Counted from the first letter of the stretch, positions 29,727 to 41,435 are shown. The stretch: 64,000 nt of DNA from a bacterium (GCA_019748235.1 JAIEPU010000105.1:1-64000); one strand, 5' to 3'. Notes: generated by a model from the sequence alone, not told the origin. Numbers and translations are program-made.

Positions 29727-30908
29727 TTACATCAACGACTCATACATCTCGTGCGTTCGAGCGCCGATGGCTTGCCAGGAGAATCGGCTATCGACGTCTT
29801 TCTTTGCCGCGACTCCCATTTCATCGGTCCGCTCGGGATGCGAAAGCGCGTCTGTGATCGCTTCCGCGAGGAGCGTGGTGTTCTCGGGCGGAACGACCCA
29901 TCCGGTTTGACCGGGACGAATGACTTCGGGAAGGCCACCGACCGCCGTGACGACGGCCGGGCGAGCGAACGCCATCGAAGACAGTAGGACACCGCTCTGT
30001 GTGATGTTCCGATAGGGAAGCGCGACGACATCCGCCGCCATGTAATAGCTCCAGGCATCCTTGTTCGCGATGAAATGCATATCCGCGCGATACGAGATCC
30101 CTCGTCGCTTCAGCGACGATAAATCCGGAGCATCGGCCGGTCGTGCCGGACGACCCGCCAGAAGAAGATAAGTCTTCGGGACCGACTGTGCGACCATAGG
30201 GACCGCCGACACTAAGAGATCGAGTCCCTTATACGGTTTGATGCTTCCAAAGTTGAGTACGACACGTGCATCGTCGGGGATACCGAGATAGTTCCGAGCC
30301 GTCTGACGTGTCGCTCCCGCTGGGGAATCCTCGGCTTGGAGCGGCCCGTGCGGAATCACATGTACCCGATGAACGTCGATCGCGGGATAACGCTCGAGCA
30401 AATCGCGACGGTTCGCTTCCGTGTGAACGATCAGTGCGTCACAACTTTCGTAGACACGACCCAGCCCCGACATATCCGCCCCCCCTTCATAAAGAGGCTC
30501 GACGTCGTGAACGGTATGAACGACCTTGATTCCTTCCTTCTTCAGCCTTGAGACCATCCTACGATCGAACATCGGCAATCGACTCCACTGGAAGTGGACG
30601 ATATCAGGCCGATTCTCTTTTGATGCTCGTATGCGACGAAGCAGAGATCGGTGATCGATGGGGTATCGAAACGCGCGGTATGCCTTACGGGCAACATTGC
30701 CGAATCGATCCCAATTCGCGGCTCCGCGAAAATAATGATGGTCGACTTCCACCTCCGTTGGAACGCATAGGTCCGGATCGTAAGTGAACTTGGATGTCAC
30801 GAAGCGAACGCGATCCCCTTCTCCGATGAGCGACTGGGCGAGCGCGAACGAATAGAACGGCGTCAAGTTGGCTGGATCTAGAATCCATACATTCAGCGGT
30901 CTAGGCAT
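29727..30908 (-). CDS. Glycosyltransferase family 4
   Basis: [24 protein letters not shown]...[48 protein letters not shown]. Confidence 0.9.
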   Translation of the reverse strand: MPRPLNVWILDPANLTPFYSFALAQSLIGEGDRVRFVTSKFTYDPDLCVPTEVEVDHHYFRGAANWDRFGNVARKAYRAFRYPIDHRSLLRRIRASKENRPDIVHFQWSRLPMFDRRMVSRLKKEGIKVVHTVHDVEPLYEGGADMSGLGRVYESCDALIVHTEANRRDLLERYPAIDVHRVHVIPHGPLQAEDSPAGATRQTARNYLGIPDDARVVLNFGSIKPYKGLDLLVSAVPMVAQSVPKTYLLLAGRPARPADAPDLSSLKRRGISYRADMHFIANKDAWSYYMAADVVALPYRNITQSGVLLSSMAFARPAVVTAVGGLPEVIRPGQTGWVVPPENTTLLAEAITDALSHPERTDEMGVAAKKDVDSRFSWQAIGARTHEMYESLM

Positions 30909-32769
30909 CGTCGATACGCTTTCCTGCCACCTCGGCCTTCACCACTGAATTCATCAGCAACTCGGCGAGTGGCCGTGTCGCTTGATCAAGTTCATCGAGG
31001 GCCGCTTGCAGTTTATCCGAATTTCGCGATTCGAGAGACGATCTAACTTTCGAAATTGCATGATCGACCGCAGACCGCTCCTCGCTCGTCAGATTACTAC
31101 CCGCTTGGGTCAATCCCTTATCGGTGGCACGGAGATTCGTCTCCGCCTTGTTCGAAAGATCGATGAAGCGTCGCTCTTCAAAGTCCACTTTCCCATGCAC
31201 GATGCTTTCACGGATCATTCGTTCGACTTCATCACGATTCAATCCCTGGCTCGGCTGAATCTCAATCGAAGCTTGCTTGTTACTTCGCAATTCGCGGGCA
31301 TTTACCTGCAACATGCCGTTGGCGTCGAGCAGAAAGGTGACGTCGATTTGCGGCAGTCCCGCCGGCATCGGGGGGATTCCCCCTAGTTTGAAGCGCCCCA
31401 GACTTCTGCAATCGCGCGCCAGTTCCCGCTCTCCTTGCAGGATGTGAATATCAACGCCCGTCTGATCATCGACAAACGTCGTGAACCGCTCGGTCGCTTG
31501 CACGGGGATGGTGCTGTTCCGTGCGATCAGACGGCTCACCGCTCCCCCCATTGTCTCGATCCCAAGGGAAAGAGGAGTGATGTCGAGAAGCAGAACCTGG
31601 CGAAGCTGACCAGCGAGAATGCTCCCTTGCACCGCTGCTCCGGCGGCTACCACTTCGTCCGGATTGATTTCCATATGAGGACGCCGGCCAAACAGTTCTT
31701 CGACGCGTCGCCGGACAATCGGTAATCGCGATGAACCACCGACCAGGACGACTTCATCAATTGCCGATGGGTCGGTTCCCGCATCGCGCAGAGCGGCCAG
31801 ACAACTCTTGAGAGTCCGCTCGATCAGTGGACCGATCAGTTTTTCGAACTCGATCCGGGTCACCGTTCGACGATAGTTGATCGATGAAACGATGAATGAT
31901 GCCGATTCGTCGCGAGAGAGGGCAATTTTGACAGCCTCGGCCGCATCACGAATCTCTTGTTTGAGGATCGGGTCCATGTCGTCAAGCGATTGACCCAACT
32001 CGCCAACGGCTAACTGCATCAATGCCCGATCAACGTCGTCGCCACCGAGATGCGTATCGCCGTGCGTGCTTAGGACCTTGAAGATCCCCGCGTGTAGATC
32101 GAGGATCGAACAGTCGAACGTACCGCCGCCGAAATCATAGACGGCAATCTTACCTTCCTTGCGGGATTCGAGCCCGTACGCCAGCGCGGCCGCCGTCGGC
32201 TCGTTGACGATGCGAACGACGTCTAGGCCCGCAATTCGACCAGCATCGCGCGTGGCTTGTCGCTGAGTTTCATCGAAGTACGCCGGAACGGTGATGACGA
32301 CTTTCCGTATGGACTTGCCCGTAGCCCGTTCCGCTCGCCGTACGACCTCTCGAAGAATGAACGAAGAAAGCTCTTCCGGGGTGTGTTCTTTCTGATCAAT
32401 TTTCACGTGGAGCACGCGGCGTCCGTCCGACGTCTCGCGCTCGATGATTTGATACGGAACGAAGGAGAGGTCTTTTCTTAGATCTTCAAGCGTTCGGCCG
32501 ATCAATCGTTTGATGCTGTAAGCGGTATGAGTCGGGTCCGCAATCGATCGAGCCTTGGCCTTTGCTCCAATCTCAACGGTGCCGTTATCAAGAAATGCAA
32601 TCGCGCTCGGCACTCGTCCGTCGCCTGACTCATCGCGCACGATGGAGGGCTGACCAGCTTTCATGAAGGCGCCCAGGCTGTACGTCGTTCCAAGGTCGAT
32701 CCCGAGAATAATCTCCGGTTCTTCCTGCGAGGCGTTCGGCTGGAGAATGGTAAGTCCAGGGTGTGCCAT
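30901..32769 (-). CDS. hscA: Hsp70-family Fe-S assembly chaperone
   Basis: [99 protein letters not shown]; next to hscB and isc genes. ATG at 32769 (ORF track 32820). Confidence 0.92.
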   Translation of the reverse strand: MAHPGLTILQPNASQEEPEIILGIDLGTTYSLGAFMKAGQPSIVRDESGDGRVPSAIAFLDNGTVEIGAKAKARSIADPTHTAYSIKRLIGRTLEDLRKDLSFVPYQIIERETSDGRRVLHVKIDQKEHTPEELSSFILREVVRRAERATGKSIRKVVITVPAYFDETQRQATRDAGRIAGLDVVRIVNEPTAAALAYGLESRKEGKIAVYDFGGGTFDCSILDLHAGIFKVLSTHGDTHLGGDDVDRALMQLAVGELGQSLDDMDPILKQEIRDAAEAVKIALSRDESASFIVSSINYRRTVTRIEFEKLIGPLIERTLKSCLAALRDAGTDPSAIDEVVLVGGSSRLPIVRRRVEELFGRRPHMEINPDEVVAAGAAVQGSILAGQLRQVLLLDITPLSLGIETMGGAVSRLIARNSTIPVQATERFTTFVDDQTGVDIHILQGERELARDCRSLGRFKLGGIPPMPAGLPQIDVTFLLDANGMLQVNARELRSNKQASIEIQPSQGLNRDEVERMIRESIVHGKVDFEERRFIDLSNKAETNLRATDKGLTQAGSNLTSEERSAVDHAISKVRSSLESRNSDKLQAALDELDQATRPLAELLMNSVVKAEVAGKRIDDA

Positions 32770-32807
32770 CGTTTGCTTGAATGCTTCCTCTGTTCGGACT
32801 CGTGACG

Positions 32808-33482
32808 TCAAACACCACAACTCGACAGTTCGCGAAGCAGGCCGTCTCGATATTTCACCGTATTAAGTTGCTCCCGAATCGTCGCTAGCGTTGCTGTCGC
32901 GGGGGGCTCGGCCGAAGTTTCAATCTGGCGAAACATTTCACCGATCGTTCCCATCACTTCGTCCCGTTCCCGTTTGATGCGATCTCTCAATCCTTGCACG
33001 GAGGGTGAATCAAGCAGCCCCTCTTCCTTGGCTTCGTCGATCTCCATTCGAAGCTCGAGGATCTCCTCTAAAAATCCTTCCGGCATCGAACGATGCTCGG
33101 CCGCGGTCGGCCCCTCGAATAAGAAGAGAAGATATTCCGCTCGCCGGACAGGATCTTTAAGCGTCGAATACGCGTCATTGAGCGCTGCGGAAAGCTTAAG
33201 GCTCATGGCTTGCTCTTCCGCCGTGCGTGTCTGGTAAAAATCGGGATGGAGTTCTCGGCTCCATGCAAGATACCGGCGTTCCAAATCGGGTAACGCCAGA
33301 CTGAATTGAGTGGGCAGACCCAGTCGGTCGAAATGGGTTAGTTCGGAGCTTGACGGGTAAATCGTATGGCAGCTCAGACATCCGATCGGCGAATCCATCG
33401 GCTTCTGGCAATGATGACATCGTTCCGGTCGATCGACCGGCCCAGATTCACCGGCCATTATCTCACTCCCCATCCGGGACAA
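32808..33482 (-). CDS. hscB: Fe-S assembly J-domain co-chaperone with N-terminal CxxC-x9-CxxC
   Basis: [17 protein letters not shown], then [36 protein letters not shown] (HPD), [19 protein letters not shown]. Confidence 0.92.
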   Translation of the reverse strand: MSRMGSEIMAGESGPVDRPERCHHCQKPMDSPIGCLSCHTIYPSSSELTHFDRLGLPTQFSLALPDLERRYLAWSRELHPDFYQTRTAEEQAMSLKLSAALNDAYSTLKDPVRRAEYLLFLFEGPTAAEHRSMPEGFLEEILELRMEIDEAKEEGLLDSPSVQGLRDRIKRERDEVMGTIGEMFRQIETSAEPPATATLATIREQLNTVKYRDGLLRELSSCGV

Positions 33483-33555
33483 CGTTATTCACAGCCACGA
33501 CAGACGCGATCCATCGAAGTCAGCAGTCTTCGGCTTCCCCATTTTATAATGAAAG

Positions 33556-33596
33556 GAGCCGATCGCTCTCCCCATCTTGAGGAGCGGGATCGGCTC
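33556..33596 (-). terminator. Hairpin between iscA and hscB (terminator/attenuator candidate)
   Basis: GAGCCGATC (33556-33564) pairs with GATCGGCTC (33588-33596), plus inner GCTC/GAGC; minus-strand downstream is CTTTCATTATAAAAT, so not a clean U-tract. Confidence 0.4.
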
Positions 33597-33697
33597 ATCT
33601 TCCAATGAATGGCGGAACACGAACGGCTCGAAACAGCTCCCTACCCCATTCAACCTTCCAGGTCACCGTGAAAGGAACTGTGGCAAGGACCGACGTC

Positions 33698-34030
33698 CTA
33701 GACGGAGAACGAGCTTCCGCAACCGCAACTCTTCGTGGCGTTGGGGTTGTTGAAGACGAAGCCACGCTTCTCGAGGCCGTCGTAGAAGTCGACGCTCGTC
33801 CCATCGAGATAAAGGTCGCTCTTGCGATCCACCACCACCTTGACGCCGTGACATTCATAAATGTCATCCGCCAAGTCATCATGCTTGGTGTCAAAGGTTA
33901 GGCTGTACGAAAATCCACTACAACCGCCGCCAGCGACTCCGACGCGAAGCATCGTCTCTGCCGGGAGGTTTTGCTCCTGGATAATCTTCAAAACTTCCTG
34001 AGCCGCCTTTTCAGAAACTAACACGGCCAT
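33698..34030 (-). CDS. iscA: Iron-sulfur cluster assembly A-type protein
   Basis: [16 protein letters not shown] and terminal [10 protein letters not shown]. Confidence 0.93.
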   Translation of the reverse strand: MAVLVSEKAAQEVLKIIQEQNLPAETMLRVGVAGGGCSGFSYSLTFDTKHDDLADDIYECHGVKVVVDRKSDLYLDGTSVDFYDGLEKRGFVFNNPNATKSCGCGSSFSV

Positions 34031-34126
34031 GCAACAAGCCCTCACTACTCGATTCGCTCAATCGGGGAGCCTACCCGGCTCACTCCGTTATCTTAGGTCT
34101 GAATGACTGTTCACACAAGTCCGGTG

Positions 34127-34543
34127 CTATTTCGCCTCGGCACTGGCAAGCGTCTCCACCGGAGCCTGCTGTTTTTGCTTGTAATCCTTGAGAGCGGCCT
34201 TAATGGCATCCTCGGCGAGGACCGAACAATGCACCTTCACCGGAGGTAGGCTGAGTTCTTTGACGATCTCAGTGTTCTTAATCCCCTCCGCCTCGGCCAA
34301 AGTCTTTCCTTTGAGCCATTCGGTCGCCAAACTGCTCGAGGCAATCGCGCTGCCGCAGCCGAACGTCTTGAACTTGGCGTCTTCAATGACACCTAGTTCA
34401 TTGACCTTGATCTGCAACTTCATCACATCGCCGCACTCGGGAGCCCCGACGACGCCAGTCCCGACTTTCGGATCGGCTTTGTCGAAGCTTCCAATGTTGC
34501 GGGGGTGATAGTAGTGATCGAGTACCTGCTCGCTGTACGCCAT
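34127..34543 (-). CDS. iscU: Fe-S cluster assembly scaffold IscU
   Basis: MAYSEQVLDHYYHPRNIGSFDKADPKVGTGVVGAPECGDVMKLQIKV; KTFGCGSAIASSSLATEW; LPPVKVHCSVLAEDAIKAALKDY (LPPVK chaperone-binding motif). Confidence 0.97.
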   Translation of the reverse strand: MAYSEQVLDHYYHPRNIGSFDKADPKVGTGVVGAPECGDVMKLQIKVNELGVIEDAKFKTFGCGSAIASSSLATEWLKGKTLAEAEGIKNTEIVKELSLPPVKVHCSVLAEDAIKAALKDYKQKQQAPVETLASAEAK

Positions 34544-34684
34544 GACTGCATCCCCTCAAACGCCGCGGACTCGTCCGCGGAATAACACTCTCACGAAACC
34601 ATGCCCGATCAGGGCTCGTCACGCTGTTTCCTCATTGCCTCACCCCATACTCATGAGCGAAGCCTGAGCAACTCGCGGGAAAGA

Positions 34685-35902
34685 TTAGTGCCCTGCCCAC
34701 TGGACAGTCGACAAATCGATTCCCTCTTGAGCCATCTCGTAGAGAGGGCTCATCTTTCGCAAATGATTCACTGCTTCGGCCACCTTTTCGATGGTCATAT
34801 CGATATCGGCCTCGGTGTTGAATCGACCGATGCCAAACCGAAGGCTGGAGTGAGCCAATTCGTCGCCGACTCCAAGGGCCCGAAGAACGTAGCTCGGCTC
34901 CAGGCTCGCTGAGGTACAAGCAGAGCCAGAACTGCAGGCCACATCCTTGATTCCCATCATCAACGCTTCTCCCTCGACCCAAGCGAAGCTCAGGTTCAGG
35001 GTGTTGGGAAGCCGTTCAGTCGGATGTCCGTTCAGCTTCACTTCTTCTAGGCGGCTGCTTAACCCTTGATGAAGCCGCTCTCTTAGTCCCAGGTAATGGG
35101 CCGTATCCTTTTCCATTTCCCGATGGCAGATTGCACAGGCCTCTCCAAGCCCGACGATGCCGGGAACGGCAAGTGTCCCGCTTCGCATTCCACGTTCATG
35201 CCCGCCGCCATCCATGATCGGATCGAGACGAACACGAGGATCTTTACGCCGAACGTACAACGCGCCCGAGCCCTTCGGACCGTAAAGTTTATGAGCCGAC
35301 ACGCTCAAGAGGTCGATTCCCATTTCATCCACGTCGACAGGTACCTTGCCGACCGCCTGGGTGGCATCGGTGTGGAAGATGACTCCTCGTTCCTTGCAAA
35401 GCTTGCCGATGGCCGAGACCGGATGAATCGTGCCGATCTCGTTATTGGCGAACATAATGCTGACGAGGATCGTGTCAGGAGTCATCACCTCAGCGAGTTG
35501 TTCGAGGCTGATTTGGCCGAACTTATCGACCGGAAGGTAGGTGACCCGGAACCCTTCCCGTTCGAGCCGCTTGCAAGGATCGAGCACCGCTTTATGCTCG
35601 GTCAAGCAAGTGATGATGTGGTTCCCCTTCTTTTGGTACATGTGAGCAACCCCCTTGATGGCGAGGTTGTTGCTCTCAGTGGAACCACTCGTGAAAATGA
35701 TCTCTTTGGGGCTGCATCCGATGAGAGAGGCGATCTGAGAACGAGCTTGATCAACCGCCTCTTCCGCTTTCCATCCGAAGATGTGATTTCGGCTAGCCGC
35801 GTTCCCGTAGATCTCGGTGAAGTAAGGAAGCATCTTCTCGACCACGCGCGGATCGGTCCGGGTGGTCGCGTTATTGTCCAGGTAGATCGGCAACATTGCC
35901 AT
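34685..35902 (-). CDS. iscS: Cysteine desulfurase IscS
   Basis: [82 protein letters not shown]. Confidence 0.97.
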   Translation of the reverse strand: MAMLPIYLDNNATTRTDPRVVEKMLPYFTEIYGNAASRNHIFGWKAEEAVDQARSQIASLIGCSPKEIIFTSGSTESNNLAIKGVAHMYQKKGNHIITCLTEHKAVLDPCKRLEREGFRVTYLPVDKFGQISLEQLAEVMTPDTILVSIMFANNEIGTIHPVSAIGKLCKERGVIFHTDATQAVGKVPVDVDEMGIDLLSVSAHKLYGPKGSGALYVRRKDPRVRLDPIMDGGGHERGMRSGTLAVPGIVGLGEACAICHREMEKDTAHYLGLRERLHQGLSSRLEEVKLNGHPTERLPNTLNLSFAWVEGEALMMGIKDVACSSGSACTSASLEPSYVLRALGVGDELAHSSLRFGIGRFNTEADIDMTIEKVAEAVNHLRKMSPLYEMAQEGIDLSTVQWAGH

Positions 35903-36344
35903 GCGCGATTGTCTCCAGATTCAGCGGCACCATGCATCCTTCGGATCGACCCAAATCCTCGAGCGTGGTCGAGGATAAGACGGATAGAATCCGGTCGTGG
36001 ACCAATTTCAGTGAGCTCTTCACCGGACAGATCTCAGCGATTCCACACGCCTCGCTCTCTTCCGGACGAGCACAGCTCATCAATTGAAACGGCCCATCCA
36101 GTGCGGCAACGATTTGATCGACCGTTACCGAACTTGGCTCTTTGACGAGGCGATAGCCACCGTTGATTCCACGATGACTTTCGATGAAGCCGTGCTGACA
36201 AAGCTCCTTGAGAATGTTTGCCACGAAAGGTCGCGAAAGGCCGTACGCCTCGGCGACTTCCCGAGCGCTCGCCCCCCCCGCCGTCTTCATCAAGTGGACG
36301 AGGGCGAGGATGGCATAATCGACCTTCCGACTGATCAGCACCAT
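35871..36344 (-). CDS. iscR: Rrf2 family transcriptional regulator, IscR-like
   Basis: [49 protein letters not shown]-x8-C-x5-C cluster-ligand region; overlaps the iscS start. Confidence 0.9.
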   Translation of the reverse strand: MVLISRKVDYAILALVHLMKTAGGASAREVAEAYGLSRPFVANILKELCQHGFIESHRGINGGYRLVKEPSSVTVDQIVAALDGPFQLMSCARPEESEACGIAEICPVKSSLKLVHDRILSVLSSTTLEDLGRSEGCMVPLNLETIAHGNVADLPGQ

Positions 36345-36620
36345 TACTCGAACCTCCACACAGGAGGGGAATAATGGTGACTCTTCAGCCAGCCATTCTT
36401 CTCACCCTCACCATAATAGTATCGATGAGGTGCTATATCAACACTTTGATCATCGATTCCAAAAACATCCAATGCGTCAGGAGCGTCGGGCGCACCTGTC
36501 GCAAAGGGGATGTACCTAAAATGTTATCAAGAAAAAACGACGGGGAAAAGCGAAAGGCTGGAAGCATCAAAAGGGAGCGACAATTTCACCGATCAACGAA
36601 AGTGATGAAACCATACCGAT

Positions 36621-36830
36621 CTACGTGGTCCCGTTCTCCGAAGGAGTTACCGCTCCACCGGAATTCGGCTGACCGTTGATCTGGTTATAAATCTCCTCTC
36701 GATGCACCGGAATGTTCTTCGGAGCTTCGATTCCGAGGCGAACCTTATCGCCGCGGATTTCCACAACCGTCACCTTGATGTTGTTGTTGATGACGATACT
36801 TTCGTTGCTCTTGCGCGATAAAACCAACAT
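36621..36830 (-). CDS. csrA: Carbon storage regulator CsrA
   Basis: MLVLSRKSNESIVINNNIKVTVVEIRGDKVRLGIEAPKNIPVHREEIYNQI. Confidence 0.97.
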   Translation of the reverse strand: MLVLSRKSNESIVINNNIKVTVVEIRGDKVRLGIEAPKNIPVHREEIYNQINGQPNSGGAVTPSENGTT

Positions 36831-37469
36831 GAGAGCATCCTTCCCCGCTCAACCTCATGGCTGCCGCTTGGCGTCACTCTTGATCCTTCATCCTAGCTGC
36901 ACCGGGTTGTAGCGCTGGCACGCCTCAAACGTGCCGTCGACTCCTATGTCTTCCTGAACGAACAAGAATGGATGTTAGACCACCGTGCACGATCGAGGTT
37001 AGACACCTTTAACCCGCTCAACTCTAAGGCCTGCTAGGGCCAAGCGTCAAGTCTGTGAACGCAAATTGCGAAAACCGCTGGTCGCTAAGACCAATCAATC
37101 CGTAGGTCCCTCACCTCCTGAACTCGCCCTCGCGTCAAATCAGAATCCCATTGGGCCTGAATTTCTCATCACGAAAGCTGGGAGGCTTAGGCAAACTGTA
37201 TCACCGCCTTCCCCATAAAGTCCATTCCGAGGATTAAACTCATCCCAGTTTACCCACGCCTATGTTCCGAATTTAACGGCACTGTCCTTTTGAATGATCA
37301 ATTGATCACGTAGTTTCGAGTAAGTTTGAAGTTCCGGAACTGAATTTGGCCGACCTTGCGGTCTAATCGGTCCCAAGGTATGATTTAAAGATAAGCAGGG
37401 GTTCGATTTATAAGATTTGAGGAAATATTGCTTGATGTGATGCCGAACCATAAGAGGCGAGGTGACGCG

Positions 37470-37811
37470 ATGTACCAATCTCTCGATATCATCGGATCAT
37501 TCACAGCGGGGACCACTTCGGTTCAGCAACAGGTCCACTCCGATAAGTCCCGTTCCGATGCCTACCGATCCCTTCTCAAGGACCAGATGCAGCATCGGAA
37601 TCCGGCCGATCCGGACACACCTATCTCGAAGCTGGACACTGACCGAATCACGATTGGTGACGCTCCTGAGGAGGAACGAAATCCACCTCACATGGCCCGA
37701 GTGAAACAGTCACCTCGCAAAAGCAAGGAGGAGGGCGGTGCTGACGAATCGTCTTCGGCACCGGTTCTGGATGACGACGGCCCAGGATCGATCATCGACA
37801 CGGTGATTTGA
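37470..37811 (+). CDS. Small hydrophilic hypothetical protein
   Basis: MYQSLDIIGSFTAGTTSVQQQVHSDKSRSDAYRSLLKDQM...; GAGGTG upstream of ATG 37470; acidic, low-complexity tail. The ORF track also allows a start at 37428. Confidence 0.5.
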   Translation: MYQSLDIIGSFTAGTTSVQQQVHSDKSRSDAYRSLLKDQMQHRNPADPDTPISKLDTDRITIGDAPEEERNPPHMARVKQSPRKSKEEGGADESSSAPVLDDDGPGSIIDTVI

Positions 37812-37838
37812 CGGTGAGTTTCCATCCGCGAAATCCTC

Positions 37839-39176
37839 TCAGTCCCCCTCCAAACGCTTCGACTCTTTCGATCCTTTGACTCGATCCGATTTCTTCCTCT
37901 CCTGCGACTTCCGTTTGGTATCCTTCGGTTCCTCTTTCGTTGGTTCGTCGACTATTCCCTTATGTCGTTCATGTACGACTCCTTCGACGTTGAGTTGAAC
38001 TCCCCCGGTTGAGACTTGGATTGCCCTCGATCGTTGCACGAAATTCACCATCGGCTCAACTTCCATCACTGGGGGAACAGTGGGAACGACGTAGTCGGCG
38101 ATCTCGGCCTTCAAATCCCAATCGATCTTTCGATGAAGTTCATCCGCGGTGATCAAGGCGGCCACGACCGCAAGATCTGTGACGTTCTGCAAATCCGCGA
38201 ATGAAGGGAGCTGCTCGCATAATGGCTCCATGTGTTCGTTGAGCATATCCGCGAATTTCTGCGCAGCGGGCGACGCATCGCTTCGCTCCGTTGGGGAATC
38301 GCTTGCCAGAACTCTCAGTCTCGGACCTGACAATTGATAGGTGTTCCCATCCTCCGATACTCCGATCGGCTTATAGTTCGCAACGAACCACCATCGGTTG
38401 TAGACGGCTTCCCTTTCCTTCGCCATTGATAGATGACTCTTGATCTTCTTGATTGGCGAGACGTCGAGCCCCAAGGCAAGTCGCTTCAAACCGACATCGG
38501 CCGTCAAACAGACGAGCGCGAAAGGAGTGTCCGCTTCAAGGCCGAAGAATCGAACCTTCTGGTTTCCAATGGCGTCCTGCATTGTTCGAACGATGATATC
38601 TGGCTGATAATTTTGCGTCGCAATCAGCGGTTCGGCCGCGCGCGTCAGTCGAGCATTCACATCAGCAGGCAAATCGATCGAACAACCAAGCGGACGCGGT
38701 TTCTGACCTGGACCGACTTTTCTCAATGCCACGACAAAGTCGTCGAGCCGAAGGGCAGGTCGACCCGAGCTTTTCCCAACCGGCCTTGAGGGATCACTCA
38801 GATCCAAGTCCTCGACCGGTCCCGTGAGGTAAATCTCCTTCTTGTCTACATCGACAGTGATTCGTTCCACACGGAGCAAGCCACCGATGATTCGACTCTG
38901 TTCTAAGACGGGCTTTCCTGATGCTTGTGCCCTTTTCGCGCGATCGAGCGTCTCGCGAAGGCCGACTGTTTTCTCGTTCTTGTTTTCGCTCTCTTTCGGA
39001 GCCCGCCTCTTTGATGGTGTCGATTCCAATTGCCGTGAACGAAGTACTCCCTCGGCATCAATGTAAACGCCTGCCGGCGGACGCGGAGGGATCACAATCT
39101 GACCAAAGGCAGCGGGAACGAACTGGAAAAGGTGAGATGAAAACACCAAGACGAGCCCGACGTATCGCCGAGACAT
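37839..39176 (-). CDS. DUF1598-like planctomycete secreted protein
   Basis: Signal peptide MSRRYVGLVLVFSSHLFQFVPAAFGQ; GCSIDLPADVNARLTRA... and YNRWWFVANYKPIGVSEDGNTYQLSGPRLRVL resemble DUF1598. Confidence 0.7.
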   Translation of the reverse strand: MSRRYVGLVLVFSSHLFQFVPAAFGQIVIPPRPPAGVYIDAEGVLRSRQLESTPSKRRAPKESENKNEKTVGLRETLDRAKRAQASGKPVLEQSRIIGGLLRVERITVDVDKKEIYLTGPVEDLDLSDPSRPVGKSSGRPALRLDDFVVALRKVGPGQKPRPLGCSIDLPADVNARLTRAAEPLIATQNYQPDIIVRTMQDAIGNQKVRFFGLEADTPFALVCLTADVGLKRLALGLDVSPIKKIKSHLSMAKEREAVYNRWWFVANYKPIGVSEDGNTYQLSGPRLRVLASDSPTERSDASPAAQKFADMLNEHMEPLCEQLPSFADLQNVTDLAVVAALITADELHRKIDWDLKAEIADYVVPTVPPVMEVEPMVNFVQRSRAIQVSTGGVQLNVEGVVHERHKGIVDEPTKEEPKDTKRKSQERKKSDRVKGSKESKRLEGD

Positions 39177-39320
39177 GTTTTGAGTCCTTCTGGATGCCAA
39201 GGACAGGCTGGCGGCTGTATCAACCATCGTTCATGCGAGGCGGATCTCAAGAATAGCGAAAGTCGCGAATGAAATCATCCGCGACTTCCGAAAACAGGTC
39301 GTTAATGCCCAGACGAATCG

Positions 39321-40115
39321 CTAACAACTCAAGCGCACTCGCTCCAAAACTCTCTCAGCGACGGGTTGAGCCATTGAAATCGGCCGTTCCGCCAAGATCG
39401 ACTGCAAAATTCGCTTTGCGTCCGCTTGCTTGCCCTTCCCATTCAAATTCGCTGCCAGACGCACACGAGCTTTCGCCAAGCTTCCGGCTTGCTGTGGCGT
39501 CAGGGGAACACTTTTGTCGTTGATGATCGCGAGAATGATCTCGTCTCCAGAAGGATCGGACTGCTGGGAGATTGCTTCGCCCACCGCAACACGAATTTCG
39601 GCATTAGGAGACTTCGCCAGCTCCGACAAAGCGGCAACGACTCCTTCGCCCGTGCGCTGGCCAAGAGCGTTGACGATCCCGATGACGAAACGATCTCCCA
39701 GAAGTTGTTTCGATGCCTGGATGAGTGCCGCAGTTGCCGCAGGAGTAGGAATCCGATCGAGCGCTCCGCGAGCTGACTCCCGCAGTTCCAGGTCAACAAG
39801 GGCTGACTGGAGAGCGGGAATCTCGGAATCTCCCCCAATCTCGCCGAGTCGCCGGGCAATCTCTCGACGGGCGGCAATTGGATATTTCCCGCCGTTAACG
39901 AGTCCCTCGGCCAGTTTCCGTGCGACCTCGGCCCGCTTGGCGTCGTTGCCTGGCGCTCCTGCTTCTCCCATCACGCGCGTCAGAGCCAATTGTCCCTTGT
40001 AGAAATCCTCCTGCGAACCGGTCAGCTTTTCGAGAGCGGCATCTAACCCTTCTGTTGCGTTCTGCATGGTGTCAAACTTTCTTTGTCTCTGTGATTGTGT
40101 TTCGTTTCCGTCCAT
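39321..40115 (-). CDS. HEAT-repeat-like protein
   Basis: Helical repeats AARREIARRLGEIGGDSEIPALQSALVDLELRESARGALDRIPTPAATAALIQAS...GEGVVAALSELAKSPNAEIRVAVGEAI. Confidence 0.65.
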   Translation of the reverse strand: MDGNETQSQRQRKFDTMQNATEGLDAALEKLTGSQEDFYKGQLALTRVMGEAGAPGNDAKRAEVARKLAEGLVNGGKYPIAARREIARRLGEIGGDSEIPALQSALVDLELRESARGALDRIPTPAATAALIQASKQLLGDRFVIGIVNALGQRTGEGVVAALSELAKSPNAEIRVAVGEAISQQSDPSGDEIILAIINDKSVPLTPQQAGSLAKARVRLAANLNGKGKQADAKRILQSILAERPISMAQPVAERVLERVRLSC

Positions 40116-40133
40116 GTCGCGGATGCGACGGCA

Positions 40134-41435
40134 TTAAACCTGCCAGGGAGCACGCATCGGTTTGCGGACCAATCGGCTCGCCAGTTCGTCGTTGACGAAG
40201 TCTTCCTTCACCGGGTCCCACTCGAGGGGTCGACCCAACTTCATCGCGATGTTCCCCAAGTGGCAGATCGTGCAGGAACGATGCCCCACCTCGACGTCGC
40301 AGATCGGCTTCTCGCGAGACTTGATGCAGTCGAGCCAGTTGTTGTGATGGTGATCACTCTTATAGAGACGCGTATCCGTGGACTTGAACTCGGTCTTCAG
40401 CAAGTCGGGATTTGAGGCTTCGATCTTGCCGCGACTGACGAAGACCCACCCGTTTTCACCCGTGAACTTGATGCCATTTTCCCCCTCCGCGTGACAGATG
40501 AGGACGACGCCATTGCCGTAGGTGTATTTCACTTCGAAATCACCGGCGACGTCGTAGGGACCTGTCTCGCTGAAGACACCTTTCCCTTCAACTTTGACCG
40601 GGCCCGAGCCATCGGCTCCGATTCCCCACTGGGCAATGTCGTTGTGGTGGGCACCCCAGTCGGTCATTTTTCCACCAGAGAAATCAGAGAACCAGCGGAA
40701 GTCATAATGGACGCGGTTCGGCGAATACTCGCGATACGGAGCCGGACCGAGCCAGAAATCCCAGTTCAATTCGGGAGGCGGAGTCGTCACCGGTTTCCAC
40801 TCCCCAGACCCGATGCCACCGATGTGAGTATCGACCTGTTTGAGCTTGCCGATATATCCGTTGCGGACGAGTTCGCATGCCAATCGAAATCGGCTATCCG
40901 AACGTTGTTGACTTCCGGTTTGTACGACCGCACCGTAGCGGCGAGCGGTCGCCACAAAGTTCTTTCCTTCATCGATCGTAAGTGTAAGGGGCTTTTCGCA
41001 GTAAACGTCCTTGCCCGATTCGATCGCATAGATCGAGGTCAACGTGTGCCAATGATCGGGCGTAGCCACCAAGACGGCATCGATGTCGGTGCGGTCACAA
41101 AGCTCACGGAAATCCTCGTAAACGCCGACTTTCCGTTTCGTCTTGTTGTAGACGTCGATCGCGGCTTGATCGCGATGGTTTTGGTCGACATCACACACGG
41201 CGGCCACTTCGATGCGCGGATTCGGAAGAAGCATGTTGTTCAGGTGATGGCGGCGCCCGAGGTCACCGGTACCAATACATCCCACGACCACTCGATCGCT
41301 GGGCGCGGGACGATCCCCGTTGGCAAATGCGGTGGCGGGCACAATCGTCGGAGCCACAAACGTCGCTGCGGCTGACGCTTTGAGAAAGTTTCTCCGACTC
41401 GATCGCTTTGGATCGCTCACTGTCTCTTCTCCCAT
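40134..41435 (-). CDS. Gfo/Idh/MocA family oxidoreductase, Tat-exported
   Basis: SSRRNFLKASAAATFVAPTIVPATAFA Tat signal; VVVGCIGTGDLGRRHHL; AVLVATPDHWHTLTSIYAIESGKDVYCEKPLTLTIDEGK. Confidence 0.92.
   Translation of the reverse strand: MGEETVSDPKRSSRRNFLKASAAATFVAPTIVPATAFANGDRPAPSDRVVVGCIGTGDLGRRHHLNNMLLPNPRIEVAAVCDVDQNHRDQAAIDVYNKTKRKVGVYEDFRELCDRTDIDAVLVATPDHWHTLTSIYAIESGKDVYCEKPLTLTIDEGKNFVATARRYGAVVQTGSQQRSDSRFRLACELVRNGYIGKLKQVDTHIGGIGSGEWKPVTTPPPELNWDFWLGPAPYREYSPNRVHYDFRWFSDFSGGKMTDWGAHHNDIAQWGIGADGSGPVKVEGKGVFSETGPYDVAGDFEVKYTYGNGVVLICHAEGENGIKFTGENGWVFVSRGKIEASNPDLLKTEFKSTDTRLYKSDHHHNNWLDCIKSREKPICDVEVGHRSCTICHLGNIAMKLGRPLEWDPVKEDFVNDELASRLVRKPMRAPWQV

Noticed and set aside
35096-36145. 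349-aa plus-strand ORF
   Set aside because: Antisense to iscS/iscR, which have clear conserved motifs; a high-GC shadow ORF.
40491-41375. 294-aa plus-strand ORF
   Set aside because: Antisense to the Tat-exported Gfo/Idh/MocA gene; composition is typical of a shadow frame.
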